From assembly GCA_029851415.1 (NCBI GenBank), contig CM056744.1:58739797-58803796 (forward strand): 64,000 bases of DNA. Reading direction: 5' to 3'. Shown here in pieces: positions 33,062 through 44,221 of the stretch. This stretch comes from Eretmocerus hayati. Lineage: Eukaryota > Arthropoda > Insecta > Hymenoptera > Aphelinidae. Every line of letters begins with the position of its first letter. Position 1 is the first letter of the stretch. Position numbers and translations under genes: made by a program. The notes below the pieces were generated by a model. That model saw only the letters and a program-made list of their open reading frames with translations, was not told where the DNA came from and made no database searches.

Positions 33062-34140
33062 GTAGAATCCGGCTATAATGATCCGGATATAATAAAAATT
33101 CGGTCATAAGGAGCGAAAATTCTGGCAAAATTTGGTTTCGGCACCGGCTATACCGAGCAAATCGATGTGGAAGCCGTTCAACTATGAGTTTGGGAGCCTA
33201 AGACTCGAGGTGAATACGAGTATCAATACGAATACGCATGCAGTATGATTCTATGAGTGAGCGAAATGGATAGATCGAATACAAGGAAGAGACTTATGAA
33301 GATATAATTTTTCGGTCCTTGCGAGTTAAAGTCAACAGATATTGCTGACGTTTTTGGCATCAATCGAGAATGGATTTTACTCCACTCTCGATCAATGCAC
33401 CTTTAGAGCCTCGTATGGCTCCGAGGATGCATCTAAAAGATTTTGATGGGAAGGAATGAGGAGTGAAGATGAGAAATGAGGAATTTGATGAAAAATTTGG
33501 ATTCTACGCTTTATTTTCGATTCATCTTCACTCTTCATTTCTTCCTATCAAAATCCTCTAGATGCATCCTCGGAACCATACGAGGCTCTAAAGGTGCATT
33601 GATCGAGAGTGGAGTAAAATCCATACTCGATTGATGCCAAAAACGTCAGCAATATCTGCTGACTTTAACTCGCAAAGACCGAAAAATTATATCTTCATAA
33701 TTTGAAATTCCCGCGAGTGATGAATACGATATCCGACCATATCGATAGAGTGTCAAAATTAATTACATACAAGGAAGAGACATTCCATGACGGGTACAAC
33801 CTGGTAAACTTTGACGCGAAATTAAAATTTCTCAGCTACAATTTTTCAGTTTTACATCATTTGTACTAGACCATATTTCATCTTCCGGTTCATTCAATTT
33901 ATGACAAATGCGAATTCCTAAGTATTGTATGTCCATACCGCTATGTGGGTTAATACACATCTACGTCATTGTCGTCCTGTCATCGTATTCTGGATGTTAC
34001 AGTTATTTGAAATCTTGATAAGAGAGACTTTACAAACTCAAGATTAGTTTTTTCCACCCATCAAGGATAGTTGTAACGGAATCATATATAACGAGCTTTT
34101 TTCTTCGGTCCCTTGAAGCTCGTTATAACCGAAATGTTTT
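33062..34140. mobile_element. Possible pogo-type MITE with TATAACGA-rich ends
   Basis: The left end CAGTAGAATCCGGCTATAATG and the right-end region TTGAAGCTCGTTATAACC resemble the degenerate termini of pogo/Tigger-derived MITEs. The two ends do not match well, so the outer limits are uncertain. A 407-bp palindrome (33,294-33,700) lies inside. Confidence 0.35.
33294..33700. repeat. 407-bp near-perfect palindrome
   Basis: TTATGAAGATATAATTTTTC at the left pairs with its complement at the right, and pairing continues through GCCAAAAACGTCAGCAATATC, ATCGAGAGTGGAGTAAAATC and AGAGCCTCGTATGG up to a turn of about 90 bp near 33,450-33,540. The 15-mer ATACAAGGAAGAGAC occurs just left (33,279-33,293) and again at 33,767-33,781. 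Probably a MITE. Confidence 0.85.
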
Positions 34141-34429
34141 TAATCGAGAGAAAATGAGAGGCTCAATATCGAGAGAAGCTTTATCGAGAAAAATATTCAC
34201 CCCTGGATCTAGGATGGAACCGGGAACCGTCTTCTTGCCGAGAAGATGCTCTAACATCTTAGCTATCTGGGTCTCGACACCACGTCTCTATCTCAATCTA
34301 ATGGTAATGCAAACTGTGATTAGCAAAACAACTTGAAGAGTATTCAAATATCGCCAACAAGTCAAGAAATTTACAAAAACTAGCAAAATTTGGTGGTTGT
34401 CATAATTTTCCGATGATAGATATCCGTTC

Positions 34430-36290
34430 TGCGTTTTTTCCTAAGGAGTCATTTTTCCGCACGGCTCGTATTTTTTCGCACTCATTTCCGTACGCAAAAC
34501 TGTGCGGCAAGGTAACTTTTCCGTACAGGTTTATGCACGCAAGCACAAAATAGTACATTTCGATACAAGGGTGAAAACTTTTTTTTCGTTTGAAGTTTGA
34601 AACCCATCACTCGGACGCGAAAATAGTACATTACGTAACAAGGGTGGAAAGTGCGTTTTCCGCACGAGTTTCGTGACCAGTGCGGGAAAGAACCGTTTTT
34701 TTTTATTTCCTCTCCCACGCCGACGATGGAAAAATAGTATTCGACACTCGGGCAGGGTGGTTTCACCTTCCGAGCGATGATTCCGACCCTCGCCAAGGCT
34801 CGGGCCGGAAAAACATCGCTCGGACCGCAGAAACCAACATCCCCGCCTTTGTATCGAAATCTACTGTTTCCGCACGGCTTGCCGTGCGGAAAACCACTAT
34901 TCCGCACGATAAAATATTGACCAGTGCGGAAAAGTTACTTTTTGCAACTGTGTGCGCGAAGTTGTGGAAAAATGAGACTACTCTTCATTATTTACAGTGC
35001 GAGAAGTAATGCGTGAATGACTTCTCGCACAGTTTTACATCTACGCACTGGTGGAGTGTGCGTGAATGTAACTTCCCGCTCTAATGCATTTTCATTTACG
35101 CACAGTTTCAAAATATGATGTCACGTCATCCCTCTGAATTTGGCCTTTCTTGAAAACTTCGTTCCCAAGATAATCTTGCTCGGACAGTGGTGCATTTGAT
35201 TACAACTTCGCGCACAGTTGCAAAAAAAAGTATACGCAACACGTGCGAGAAGTTTCCGCACACGTTGCCAACTCGCGCGAGAAGTAACATTCACGCACAC
35301 TTCGAAACTTCTCGCACTTCCAGAAGAACACATTTACGCACGCTCGCAAAGCGTTGAAGCGATTGAAGTGTGCGTGAATATTAACTCCTCGCACTCGTTT
35401 GGCAACTTGTGCAGAAATTGACCTTCTCGCACTTGTTGCGTAATATACTATTTTATTACTTTAACCTAAAAATGCCGCGTTTAAATAGGATTCTAGGGTT
35501 CTCGTAATAAAAAAATATATTCGCACCTCGCTTGCAAGCCCATTTTGGGCTTCGGAGGACATGTCTGTCCTAGTGCCCAAAATGGGCTAACGCGCTCAGT
35601 ACGGAAATATACTATTTCCGCACGCGTCACGGAAAGAGTGCGGAACACTTTCACCCGTGTTGCGTATACTATTTTTTGTGCTCAGTGCGGCAAGCTGTCT
35701 CGTCTGATCAAAAATAAATTGAATGATCAGACGAAAGACAATCTAAGCTCATTCGATGGACCCAGGACCAGCCGTAGGGTGGCCTTCACGTAGATCTTTG
35801 GAGCTGAAAAGATCGAAATAATCGAGGGTGATCTGGTAGATCAGCGGAGAGTCCTAACTCGAAGAGACTATCCGACCTCAGAGTTTGTGTTCAGATGGTT
35901 GATTCGAGTCGAAAATACATGCTTTGGAGATGATTCCATTTCTTTCCTTTCTTTGTGCTATCCAGTATTTCACAGAACGATTTTTGAGGCCCTGGATATG
36001 ACATTCCCCCCTTATGATCGCTGGCAAAAATAATGGAGGTGACTTAGAATTTTCGCCGCGTGGATTCAATCTATTCCTATCATGTCAAAACCCAAATAGT
36101 AGATTTCGATACAAGGGCGGGGATGTTGGTTTCCGTGGCCCGAGCGATGTTTTTCCGGCCCGAGCCTTGGTCGGAATCATCGCTCGGAAGCGGAAACCAC
36201 CCCGCCCGAGTGTCGGATACTATTTTTTCATCGTCGGCGTGGGAAAGAAAATCAAAATAACAGCTCTTTCCCGCACGGACGATGAAAGAA
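34430..36290. repeat. Foldback FB8 region with reiterated GTGCGGAA / AATAGTA-CATTTCGATACAAGGG motifs
   Basis: The block 34,685-34,865 (GGCTCGGGCCGGAAAAACATC...CCCCGCCTTTGTATCGAAAT) is inverted at 36,090-36,285. Between them the sequence is crowded with short variants of TTCCGCACG, GTGCGAGAAG and ATAGTATN...ACACGGGTG in both orientations (about 34,550, 34,620, 34,730, 35,440, 35,615, 35,665, 36,087). A small hairpin with GCCCATTTTGGGC arms sits at 35,539-35,588. No coding sequence recognised. Confidence 0.65.
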
Positions 36291-38229
36291 ATAGTTACAT
36301 CGCTAATTTCTCAAGCTTTTCCCGCGACGGGATTTGGTTGTTTGACATGTTTTCTTTCAACTCTACTTGTCACGAAGTTTTTCAGACTAAATTTGGGTCA
36401 TGCTGTTGTTATTTTAACGAAATTCCTCATTTTTTGAGAAAACCTTCTGATAAGAGAGATATGTATGGCTTGAAGTCTAGTCTGAGCATTCGGGGTTACA
36501 AGCTATCGAAAATAAATCGGTCATTGTTGAATTTTGAGAGATTGATTCGGGCTAACTCACTATATCGATCACTTCGATGGTAGCTCCATGAGAATCCGTG
36601 GAACCTAAATTATTGTAGTCCGAGGAAGCTATATTTTGACTCTTACTATTCAAAATTTCGAAAATAATTCGTTTAGGGATTGACGTGAGACTCAATTACC
36701 AACTGTCTATCAATAGAATGAGTGGCCAAAAGTTCGAATGGAGTGGTTTGCAGCTCACTAGTCAGAATAGGGCCCTTAGTCGTTCCGTGTCAGTTTTTGC
36801 GATAGTTCTCATATACCAAAATTAAAGTAAAAGTCAGTAATGAGATTAAAGATTGATAATTCATGTTCGGAAGAATGAACGATATTCAGATTACTTATAG
36901 GACCCTGTTACATTTATTCAATAGTTCTTGATAGAATTTTTTCTACAGTGTTGTAGACAGCAAAACATCGGAAAATTGCAAAAAATTCATTCACGTGAAT
37001 TAGTAAGAGGGTTTTTGCATTATATGTGCAGCAGGTGTCAGGTACTTGCTCATAATACCGATAGGTTCATGATCTAATCCCGTAGAATATTTGTAAAAGC
37101 CACGAGAAAATTAGTAAGGTAGTGCTTCCGGAGGGTGCGCGGGGCCGGGCGTGATCCAGGGGGCGAAGCCCTTGTACAGTCCCAGGGGGCTATTTTTGAG
37201 CTTTTTTCAGAGATTCTGTGGACAAAATGCTAATGTAATCTACACCAAATGAAAGTACAAGGATAGAGCAACATTTTTATTCCTCATCAATTTTTCGCTA
37301 AACCCCACTCCGCTCGACCAATCGCCCTTCGTAGTTCAAAATTCACGGAAACCCGACAGCAAAAGCGATTTTTTGATACCTGGCCCTCATTTCCCATCCA
37401 CCAAAACACCCATAGAAGTCGTATTCTTCATCCAAGAACATGATCCAACAAGATTCAGAGTGTTGCATGTTCGTGGTTCAGAGTAGTATCCAAAAAAGCA
37501 CATTCCACGTGTGTTGTAATGGGAGACTCTTTAGCCCACCACTGGAAAACGCTTGAGTTTCAAGGGAAAAAATTTTACTGGCATATTTAGACACCTAACA
37601 CACGCATTCCAGCGCAATATTGGCCCCCAAATCCCTGGAGCAGATTTGGCCTCATTTGCAACAGGTCCTTCACCATCAAAATTGAGAATGATTATCTTGA
37701 GTTAATCAACTTTTCTCGATTCCGGCCAGAATCAATCTTCAAGGATCCCGCTCACTACTTGTGTTTCTGTACCAAGATTCTCTGGTGCAATATAACTTAG
37801 TTAAGCCCCCTGAACAAGTCTTATCTCCACGGAGGCCATTACACACGGAGAATTGCATCTACATCGACATAAAGCTGCTAATTTTACGGAATGCCCATTG
37901 AATGGAAAGAATTCGATAACTTCGTGTCAGAGCATAATAGGGCGAAACGCGCAAAAATACGTGTCTCGTTAATTTGTCCTAAAAACACATATTCTATCCT
38001 GGAAGAGATTTGAGACTTGAGCAATTTTCGACCGTCTGATCTTACATAGAATTGGTCCCCAGCAAAAAAATACCGCTAGTTCCATCAATATTCACCTGGA
38101 CCAACAAGAAATAAGTTTGATGCGGGGTTCTCTGGTAGATGTATTCGGGACGGTATTCGCCATCCTCTTTGAACTTAGTTCACGGACTCCAGAAGATGAA
38201 TCAAGCATTCTCAAGTTGGCAGCATATCA
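36291..38229. other. No gene recognised
   Basis: Mostly AT-rich unique sequence. A GC-rich island of about 70 bp (37,128-37,190) precedes the GGGCTATTTTTGAGC block that is also present near 32,725. No coding or RNA feature supported. Confidence 0.4.
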
Positions 38230-39560
38230 GAATCCTACCTGAAATTCGTCATATAACGATTTTCGCAGTGCTAAGGGGACAGTTCTAGCTGAAAGTCGGT
38301 CTCAATGCTGTCAGTATCAATTCCCAGGATCAATATTTGGCTTGGAAAGTTGTTGGTCAGTAACGTGATACATGACAAGTATTCCCAAGATGGCAGTGGA
38401 ACCGCGAAATACCTTAAGGGGATGTCGGATACCGACCTGCAGATCCCTGTAAAACTTCCAACATTCGGAGATTCGAAACCACTCTCTGAATACTGAATCA
38501 ATCCATACCAAGTTACATCCAGAGTAAGAGGGTCACTGGTAGAATCGGCGCTGACTATCAATTTTGGGATTGGATCAGTACATCCCAAAATATCTGGCTT
38601 CGAAGTTTACACACAGTAAGGTTGTGCAACTTATATCTGTTTTCATTAGAGATACAGCCTTCTGTGGGCACGGATCATAGTCATCGCCGATTTGTAAGAC
38701 TCATACAAATCAAACGTGACCCCAACATACGCATTCAGAGAAGAAACCACTGAATCGTTTCGAATCTCGTGTGACAAAATACCCCAACTCCAAGTAGTCG
38801 GTGGCCGACCGGCAGCAATTCTAGCAGAACAACATTTATGCTGCCAATCGCTGCAGTCGGCAACCGCGGGGCAGCTGGGGTCTGATTGTGGAATCTTGCG
38901 CGCGCCCGCTGCGTTGCGTAGGATAGCGTAGGATAGAGTAGGATATCTTTCCTCTATTCTGATTGATGGGAGCCGGGAGAAAGAGCCAATCAAAAGAGAC
39001 GAAAGATATCCTACACTATCCTACGCTATCCTACGCAACGCAGCGCGCGCGCGCAAGATTCCTCAATCAGACCCCTGGTGGTCAGCTACTCGTGGCTGTT
39101 CGCAGCTGTTTGGCTTGAAGCGAAGTTGAGCGTTCATCGCGTGCGATGATATTAGTGCCGTTATAAAATTTGTGATACATGAAACATCACAAAATAGTTG
39201 CACAGGTTTTGCGACAGCATCGCGCGCGATGGAGCGTGATAGAGCGCTTGATGAGTTTATTGTCAAGTTTCTATTCTGCTATCGGAGATTGCTGCCGGGC
39301 GGCCACCTACTGCCATGCACTGAGTCATGACCGGCTGAGTCGTCGTGAGCACGAGCTTCGCAAGAATCCCAGTAGAGGCGCTGGGGAACTCCGACATCCC
39401 CTTAACATCGTCGTTGTGTTGGAATCTTGAATATAGTTTGGTACTCGATTCTGAACAAAACTTGGCCTCAAGCATTGCAATACTGATTCTCAAACCTGGG
39501 TTGGGGCTCAATTTTCAGGAACGCGCTTGCAGCATATCAGTCAAATGTTTTCCAGATGTC
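38230..39560. mobile_element. Diverged foldback FB9 with an inner palindromic MITE
   Basis: Paired blocks: TTAAGGGGATGTCGGA (about 38,411) against TCCGACATCCCCTTAA (about 39,390), and GGTGGCCGACCGGCAGCAAT (about 38,801) against ATTGCTGCCGGGCGGCCACC (about 39,287). Outer limits are uncertain. A separate, much better conserved palindrome occupies the turn (38,876-39,076). Confidence 0.55.
38876..39076. mobile_element. 201-bp palindromic MITE with GCGTAGGATA repeats
   Basis: GGGGTCTGATTGTGGAATC at the left pairs with GATTCCTCAATCAGACCCC at the right, then (GC)n against (GC)n, GCTGCGTTGCGTAGGATAGC and three tandem GTAGGATA units against their complements, closing on a loop of about 50 bp. It lies at the turn of FB9. 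Confidence 0.88.
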
Positions 39561-40250
39561 AGGTGAACCCATGTTGTCTGGCATGCCCTAAGTTCATTGG
39601 CAGTATATTTCATGTTCATTTTTGTCATGAATTCAACTCTCACCCCCCCCCCCCCCCTTGCGTTTAGGCCAAGAGAAATTTGTGATGAAGCCGTTGAAAT
39701 TCGTCTTGATACCCGTATCATGTTCACCCGGAACTGTATATCAAACGCAAACATCCAAATTTGATCTCCAATCATAATGATCGTATTGTACCTGAATGGA
39801 ATATGGACGTCCACCATTGTGAATTTCGAGAAATCGACAGGTCATAACTGGAGATGGAACATGGTTGGGGAGACATGATTAGATGAATTGGAGATATAAG
39901 GTGAGTGTATCCCCCATGCTCACCTCCTCTCAAACAGTTTTGCCGATGGTCTTGGCGTACTCCAACATTCTTCAACGTATTTTGGCTCACTATGGAACCT
40001 GTTTCAAGATCTCCAAAATGACACGGGGTATGTTTTTTAATGAATCGGATTCAAACTATCTCAATTCTCCCGAAGGGGTTCTTCCAAGAGTTCGTAGAAA
40101 ATGCACATAACATGCCCTCATTCTCTGAAACCGTGTAAATTGTCGATCAAATGAATAGGATCGTTCTCATCTGCGCAACTCCATGTACAGCTTCTTATCC
40201 ACCCAAATCACCATTCTTAGCTTATTTGGAGCAATAAATACGTTCTAAGT
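39561..40250. other. No gene recognised
   Basis: Contains a C homopolymer of about 17 nt near 39,642. Only short chance ORFs. Confidence 0.4.
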
Positions 40251-40450
40251 GCCTCAAGAGAAAGTGCACAATGTTCTTTCCTCCATTTTTCACCTGTGTA
40301 TAGGCATAGGCGCTCGCTTTTTTCCCCTGTTCTTCTTCCGTAGAAGTTGCGCCATTGCGCGCCCGTGGTGGCCACTGCAACTACAGCGTCTATGCTTATA
40401 CACGGGGGGAAAATCGACAAAAAAAAGCATCGCGCACTTTCTGACGAGGC
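40251..40450. mobile_element. 200-bp palindromic MITE
   Basis: GCCTCAAGAGAAAGTGCAC at the left pairs with GCGCACTTTCTGACGAGGC at the right, and CCTGTGTATAGGCATAGGCG pairs with CGTCTATGCTTATACACGG. No gene. Confidence 0.75.
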
Positions 40451-41122
40451 CCTAAGTGGTAGAGGAAGTCATACTTCACAATCTTCCAAGATAATCACAC
40501 GGAGGCATGCTGGATACATATCAATATTGACCTCCATGTTTTTTGAACAATCTCCGCATTATCCTCATCTAATTGCTCGGAATCCGTATCACGCAACTGC
40601 AAAGAAGCTCTTGGAACGAGAGATCGAATGCGTTGAGGTACGTGGAAATCGGTCCAACCAAAGAATTTTTATATCGGTTTCACTACATGCAATCCCGTCG
40701 GCAGTTCCTCAGATGTGCAAACACGGAAAATACAAATCTCGCTCTCAACCCTATGAAACATGCAAGAATGGTCGCCGGCCGATCCAAATGACTTATTTTC
40801 CCATACAACAAACGCGAAAGGAGTTTGCAAAAGATCTCCGAGTATCCATTCCGGAGTTTGGCATATGAAGACATGTTGGGTACAGAGAGCATGTTACATA
40901 CACTCACCTCATTACTTTTCGCGATGGACCAAAGATTGATCAGATTCTCTCTCACTCGTTGGTGGTAATACTCAAGATCACCACCATAAAAGCAGGATTG
41001 TTACCCTGTACATTGAGTGACCACCCCCCTCCCCCCACCCACAAAAAACTACATCATGGACCAGTATCCTCAGAAGATGATTTCACATCATAGATGAGTC
41101 CAGAGATAGATGACATACGTAC
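40451..41122. other. No further exon recognised; candidate intron downstream of the PI4K exon
   Basis: On the minus strand this sequence follows the predicted donor at 41,122. I looked for the next conserved PI4K exon and found none. A C/A-rich low-complexity run is at about 41,023-41,045. Confidence 0.4.
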
Positions 41123-42066
41123 AAGTAAAAATTCAATTTCCACAGCGAGTAGTTCCAAGATTAGGTTACGTTTCCTGATATAATCCTTAATATAGGTACT
41201 GCCTGCAGAAGCTTTCTTGACACGATTGCTCCGCTTACTCAGCGTGTAACTGCTCGCGGAATTAGGAGTAGTGTACATCCATGTCGAGGATTTCGGTATC
41301 TCATTACCAGTAGAGGAACTAATAGACTCAAGTGGGGAGAGACCAACTGTTAAGTGAGGAGTTTGAAGAATTTTTGGATGTTCATGGTCCACATCACCAG
41401 TTGTGAACATCAGATACTTCTTCTCACTGTGCATTATTTGCCAAAAACGGATGAGAGTTTCCAGATCCTCCTTCAATCGATCCTGATCTTGGGTGGGGCA
41501 TAGTCTACCACAGCAGAAGTAATCCAAACAGTTACAGTAGATCCGTTCTCTGAGGATATTTTTGTGGAGGGATTTTGTTAGAATATCCCCTTGTAACAGC
41601 AATAAACCACATGCTAACAATTTGAATCGGACTCCGACTGCTGCAACGTCTTGGTTCAGATGAGTTTCTCTCAGTATTCCTCCTACGTTCATCGGCAAAG
41701 ATCTATGCAATAAAGAAGTTATCATTTCGATTGTTTCTTGGCAACAGTATTTTCCTGTTTCAATCAGTTCTACGATGAAAGACACCCAAATTTCATGCTC
41801 ATCAACGGAAGGCGGGCTGGGACTCAATTCACAACCCTCGTGCGCTGCTAGAGGATCGATGCCTTGGAGTACGCCAGCGAACAAACCCATTCGTTTCTCG
41901 ACAGTGACTGACCAGGCTGCGAGCATCTCTTGGAGGAAATTGAGTTTCAACTCGGGTCTAGCAGTCATAATCCACTGCCAGCACTCGACTGCCGTTGTCA
42001 TAGAGGATTTCTTGAAGAATTTCGTTTGCGAGCTCGCCACTGCATGGAGTAAACGTCGATGCAATC
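41123..42066 (-). CDS. PI4KA: Single exon of phosphatidylinositol 4-kinase III alpha (helical-repeat region)
   Basis: PI4KIII alpha makes PI4P at the plasma membrane and is essential in animals. This exon encodes about 314 residues of the large helical (alpha-solenoid) region upstream of the kinase domain. Recognisable conserved pieces in order: TAVECWQWIMTARPEL, TVEKRMGLFAGV, DPLAAHEGCELSPSPPS, GKYCCQETIEMITSLLHRS, LNQDVAAVGVRFKLLACG, LRERIYCNCLDYFCCG, DLETLIRFWQIMHSEKKYL and IKDYIRKRNLILELLAVEIE. The minus strand has a TTTTTCAG acceptor just before 42,066 and a GTACGT donor at 41,122. The exon starts with two bases of a split codon and ends on a codon boundary, where the known family also carries on. 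The frame is open without defects. No other PI4K exon is visible in the 64 kb, so it is either one exon of a gene with very long, transposon-filled introns or an isolated fragment. No kinase motifs are in this part. Confidence 0.88.
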
Positions 42067-42756
42067 CTGAAAAACACGGAGTTCATGAGAATAGACGGGC
42101 AGAAGCAACTCTTCACACATTGGGACATATATGAATGGGTGATCCGAAGCTGGCGTGCATCGAGAAGTGAACTCTACTCCTACACACACAATTCTGAAAT
42201 CACCCATCTCTCAAATTCTTTCGACACGTACATGAATTGTGACATGATCAGTCATGGGCCCTTCGCCTGCACGTCATCCCGTCCCATGACGGTTCACCGG
42301 TGACGGCTCTGCGAACCAGGCAACACCCGTGCGCTCTCCGCTGTCCGTTACAGGTGCGCCGTCAGCGTTTGTGATGGCGCTCTACGCCTTTTTCTTAGAT
42401 GCCACGGCGCAGTGTGACCCATTGTCGCGGGCGACGGGCGGCACAGAAGGCAGACCGCTCTGAACAAGCCTCAGTTTGATAGACTCTGCCTCTCAACTCT
42501 CAATCAATCTCTCCCCATCGTAGTCACTCATCCATCCATTCACTTGTGTTCATTCTGGAGACTCCCTTCTCACCTTACATCCGTTTTTGGTGCTAGGTGG
42601 GGTAGTTTCTCGCGAGTTAGAATCTTTTTGAAAGGCGTTAGAATTGACATAACCAAGCCACGGGCACATTTCTGTCCATCCGGACCCCCTGAGCCGGGCT
42701 GCGAACCTGAAGTCGCGTACGAGAATCAATGTTGCCAACTTGACCATATATATATT
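42067..42756. other. No gene recognised; candidate intron upstream of the PI4K exon
   Basis: Includes a GC-rich stretch at about 42,240-42,470. No further PI4K exon or other coding sequence recognised. Confidence 0.4.
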
Positions 42757-44209
42757 AGGGTGACACTCATTCCCCGACCCCCCTGGATCCTTCGCGCACG
42801 TGCGGATATTTCAATTTCAAGATAAAACTAGATCGATGAAATTTTTTTCAGATTTTTAAAGGCAGCCTATATAGTGCCCATTTTGACATACATTTTCGAT
42901 TTTTTCGCAGTTTTGAGACGTTTTTCGACAAAATTCGTCAGTTTTACTTGGCAAGCACTTGCAATACAAGTAGAATAAAGCAAATCGAGCTGAATAACAT
43001 TGATTGGGATGGTCTTAGGAAACTCTCAACGCTCGGAAGATTAGTTTTAGTTGAATTCAAGGGTCAGAACGGGGCGAGAACGGCAAAAATACAGTCCTAA
43101 AATCACTTTTTATCGCTGTTTTCGAGTTCTCTTGCGCATGCGTGATTTTCTACGGTTTTGATAATACTTTCAATCGATAGCCCGAGCAATTTCCTTCAAA
43201 ATGACCACTGCCAAAAGTCGATTCGATGCAATGGGACCGGAGTAGTGAATCATTTTGGATGAGGTGAAGTCTGAAGATGAAAATCCGTGCAGGTTGGTCG
43301 AGATCGCCTGCGATGCTGTTTATCTTGTTCAGCGTGTTTCTCGGGTTTCTCTGCGTCGAATCGACTTCACCAAGGGGTCATTTCAAAGGAAATTGTCTGA
43401 GCTATCGAAATTGGTAGATTGCGGCGTGTTGAAAGGGTGCTGAATAACAATATAGTTACGCACAACAGTTGAAAACACTTTTTTATTCGTTTGTCAACTA
43501 TCAAATGTTCAATTTTTCATAACTGACCATCAACTTACCACTCCGTAGCCTACTTACTCCTATCGCTCGGTCGATTTCCTTCAAAATGACCCGTTGGCGA
43601 AGCCGATTTGGTGCAGGGGAACCAGAGAAACACGCTGAACAAGATAAACAGCATCGCAGGCGATCTCGACAAATTTGCACGGATTTTCATCTTGGACTTC
43701 ACCTCATCCCAAATGATTCACTACTCCGGTCCTATCGCATCGAATCGACTTTTGGCAGTGGTCATTTTGAAGGAAATTGCTCGGGCTATCGATTGAAAAT
43801 ATTATCAAAACCGTAGAAAATCACGCATGCGCAAGAGAACTCGAAAACAGCGATAAAAAGTGATTTTAGGACTGTATTTTTGCCGTTCTCGCCCCGTTCT
43901 GACCCTTGAATTCAACTAAAACTAATCTTCCGAGCGTTGAGAGTTTCCTAAGACCATCCCAATCAATGTTATTCAGCTCGATTTGCTTCATTCTACTTGT
44001 ATTGCAAGTGCTTGCCAAGTAAAGCTGACGAATTTTGTCGAAAAACGTCTCAAAACTGCGAAAAAATCGAAAATGTATGTCAAAATGGGCACTATATAGG
44101 CTGCCTTTAAGAATCTGAAAAAAATTTCATCGATCAAGTTGTATCTTGAAATTGAAATATCCGCGCGTGCGCGAAGGATCCAGGGGGGTCGGGAAATAAG
44201 TGTCACCCT
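42757..44209. mobile_element. Foldback element FB3 (TTAGGGTGACAC ends, TATA flanks)
   Basis: ATATATTAGGGTGACAC at the left pairs with GTGTCACCCTAATATAT at the right. Arms run about 690 bp to a turn at about 43,440-43,500, with paired blocks GACCCCCCTGGATCCTTCGC, CATTTTGACATACATTTTCG, CCAATCAATGTTATTCAGCTC and GATCTCGACNAA. Identity of the arms is high. Each arm carries two copies of a GTCATTTNRAAGGAAATT motif and one GCGCATGCG palindrome. No transposase. Confidence 0.92.
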
Positions 44210-44221
44210 AATATATGTTTA

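Noticed and set aside
39642..39660. C homopolymer as a functional G-quadruplex-type site
   Set aside because: A single mononucleotide run, also prone to sequencing error; nothing else supports a function.
41998..42207. Minus-strand ORF upstream of the PI4K exon as an additional exon
   Set aside because: It overlaps the exon in another frame and has no resemblance to the PI4K family; the acceptor at 42,067-42,069 places this sequence in an intron.
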